A stretch of 33,173 nt of DNA from Chthonomonadales bacterium (GTDB lineage: Bacteria > Armatimonadota > Chthonomonadetes > Chthonomonadales > CAJBBX01): assembly GCA_012517255.1 (NCBI GenBank), contig JAAYVH010000251.1, positions 1-33,173 of the forward strand, given 5' to 3'. The notes under the pieces were generated by a model, which was not told the DNA's origin, made no database searches, and was given only the letters and a program-made list of their open reading frames with translations. Of the stretch, positions 32,280-33,173 are shown one piece after another. Position 1 is the stretch's first letter; the number at the start of each line of letters is the position of its first letter. Made by a program: the position numbers and the translations under genes.

Positions 32280-33173
32280 ATGGCACGAAGGCCTGCTTCC
32301 GCCGGCAGCCAATCCTCGGCTGGCCCTCCGGCGACGATCGAAGGCGTATTCGGTGTCGAAGGCCGGCTGAGCCATTTGTTCTCCAACTTCGAGTATCGCC
32401 CGCAGCAGGTTGAGGCCGCCCAGGCCATCGCAGACGCCCTTGAGGCCGGTCGCAAGTGCATCGTCGAGGCTGGCACAGGCGTCGGCAAGTCCCTCGCCTA
32501 TCTGGTACCTGTGGCGCTCAGTCTAGGTCCGGACCATCGCGCCGTCATCTCCACGTACACCATTAACCTTCAAGAGCAGCTCATCAAGCAGGACATTCCT
32601 GCGCTCACGGCTCTCTTGCCCGAGGTCTCCATCAAGGCATGTCTCGTCAAAGGCAAGGGGAACTACCTGTGCAAGCAGGATCTGGACGTCGCTTCCGGCG
32701 ATCTCTTTCACAGCGCTGAGCCTCTGTTCCGGCGCATATCATCCTGGGCGCGAAGAACCAGGACAGGAGATCGCGCCGAGCTGAGCTTCGACTATCCGCA
32801 CTGGAATGAGATCGCCTGCAATAACGATACATGCCGGGTGCGGGACTGCCACTACTTCGACACATGCTTCTACTATCAGGCGCGACGTCGAGCCAACGCC
32901 TGCAATCTGATCGTTGTGAATCATGCCTTGCTCCTCACGGACTTGATCGCGCGCGGGTCGTCGGAAACAGGCGAGGGTATCCTGCCGCCCTACGATGTGC
33001 TGGTCGTCGACGAAGCGCATCATCTCGAGGATGCGGCTACCTCGACCTTCGACATGGCGCTCGGAAGCTGGGAGCTGCCGGTGCTCGCGGACCGCATGCG
33101 GCGAGCAGCCGGAGCAGCCATGGATATGCGTCTGTGCGATCAGATCGAGGATCTCAACGCGGCTTTCTTCCGG
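32280..33173 (+). CDS. dinG: DinG/XPD-type ATP-dependent DNA helicase, 3' end beyond window
   Basis: 298 residues visible; the frame is open to the last base. ATG is 5 nt after the preceding stop, GAGAGA just before it. Helicase motifs: YRPQQVEAAQ, Walker A EAGTGVGKS (about residue 60-68), STYTINLQEQL, NHALLLTDLI and Walker B VVDEAHHLED (DEAH). Cys residues at NYLCKQD, IACNNDTCRVRDCHYFDTC provide the likely iron-sulfur cluster of DinG/XPD. It unwinds DNA with 5'-to-3' polarity in this family. C-terminal motifs are outside the window. Confidence 0.88.
   Translation, partial: MARRPASAGSQSSAGPPATIEGVFGVEGRLSHLFSNFEYRPQQVEAAQAIADALEAGRKCIVEAGTGVGKSLAYLVPVALSLGPDHRAVISTYTINLQEQLIKQDIPALTALLPEVSIKACLVKGKGNYLCKQDLDVASGDLFHSAEPLFRRISSWARRTRTGDRAELSFDYPHWNEIACNNDTCRVRDCHYFDTCFYYQARRRANACNLIVVNHALLLTDLIARGSSETGEGILPPYDVLVVDEAHHLEDAATSTFDMALGSWELPVLADRMRRAAGAAMDMRLCDQIEDLNAAFFR

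Overview
The window is high-GC bacterial DNA whose gene set points to a Gram-negative-type (diderm) bacterium. Envelope indicators are a SurA/PrsA-like periplasmic foldase, a predicted outer-membrane barrel, dTDP-rhamnose genes and a heptose adenylyltransferase. Secreted repeat proteins, a family-10-like glycosidase, a UroD-like protein and a lyase-like (alpha/alpha) protein together resemble Armatimonadota or a similar phylum. That placement is my inference, not something the sequence proves. The one complete tRNA gene does not encode CCA.

Left part (1 to about 6.56 kb): this looks like an integrated mobile element or genomic island. On the + strand are the 3' part of a RecA/RepA-type AAA ATPase, a TubC_N-like zinc-finger protein and a small uncharacterised ORF. 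The ATPase gene carries twelve copies of an 11-bp element at its 3' end, spaced on a 42-bp period. Converging on these is a minus-strand cargo set: hicB-hicA, two doubtful small ORFs, a DUF6804-like membrane protein, a repeat-rich secreted protein, a membrane-anchored protein and a small repeat protein. At 6510-6556 lies only the 3' half of a tRNA-Gly(CCC), followed by a hairpin. That is what a tRNA-site integration leaves at the element's far end, and its orientation places the element to its left.

Right part (6.6 to 33.2 kb): ordinary chromosome, nearly all on the + strand. In order: M16 protease-dapB-Mug/TDG glycosylase; a zinc-uptake group (small Cys protein, His-rich outer-membrane protein, ZnuA-, ZnuC- and ZnuB-like proteins) with a zinc-ribbon membrane protein on the opposite strand; tRNA-Val(GAC); priA; a lyase-like secreted protein with a UroD-family protein and a cupin; a sugar isomerase-like TIM-barrel protein, a foldase and rsmI; then a cell-surface glycan group (GT2, galE-like, rmlC-like, rmlB, rfaE2, UbiA-type prenyltransferase, rmlD); a family-10 glycosidase-like protein; a secreted Ig-like protein overlapping its end; and the start of a DinG-type helicase cut by the window edge.

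I found no CRISPR array, transposase or integrase. The most unusual signals are the 11-bp element array inside the ATPase gene and the half-tRNA junction; together they suggest an element with its replication origin inside its own helicase gene.
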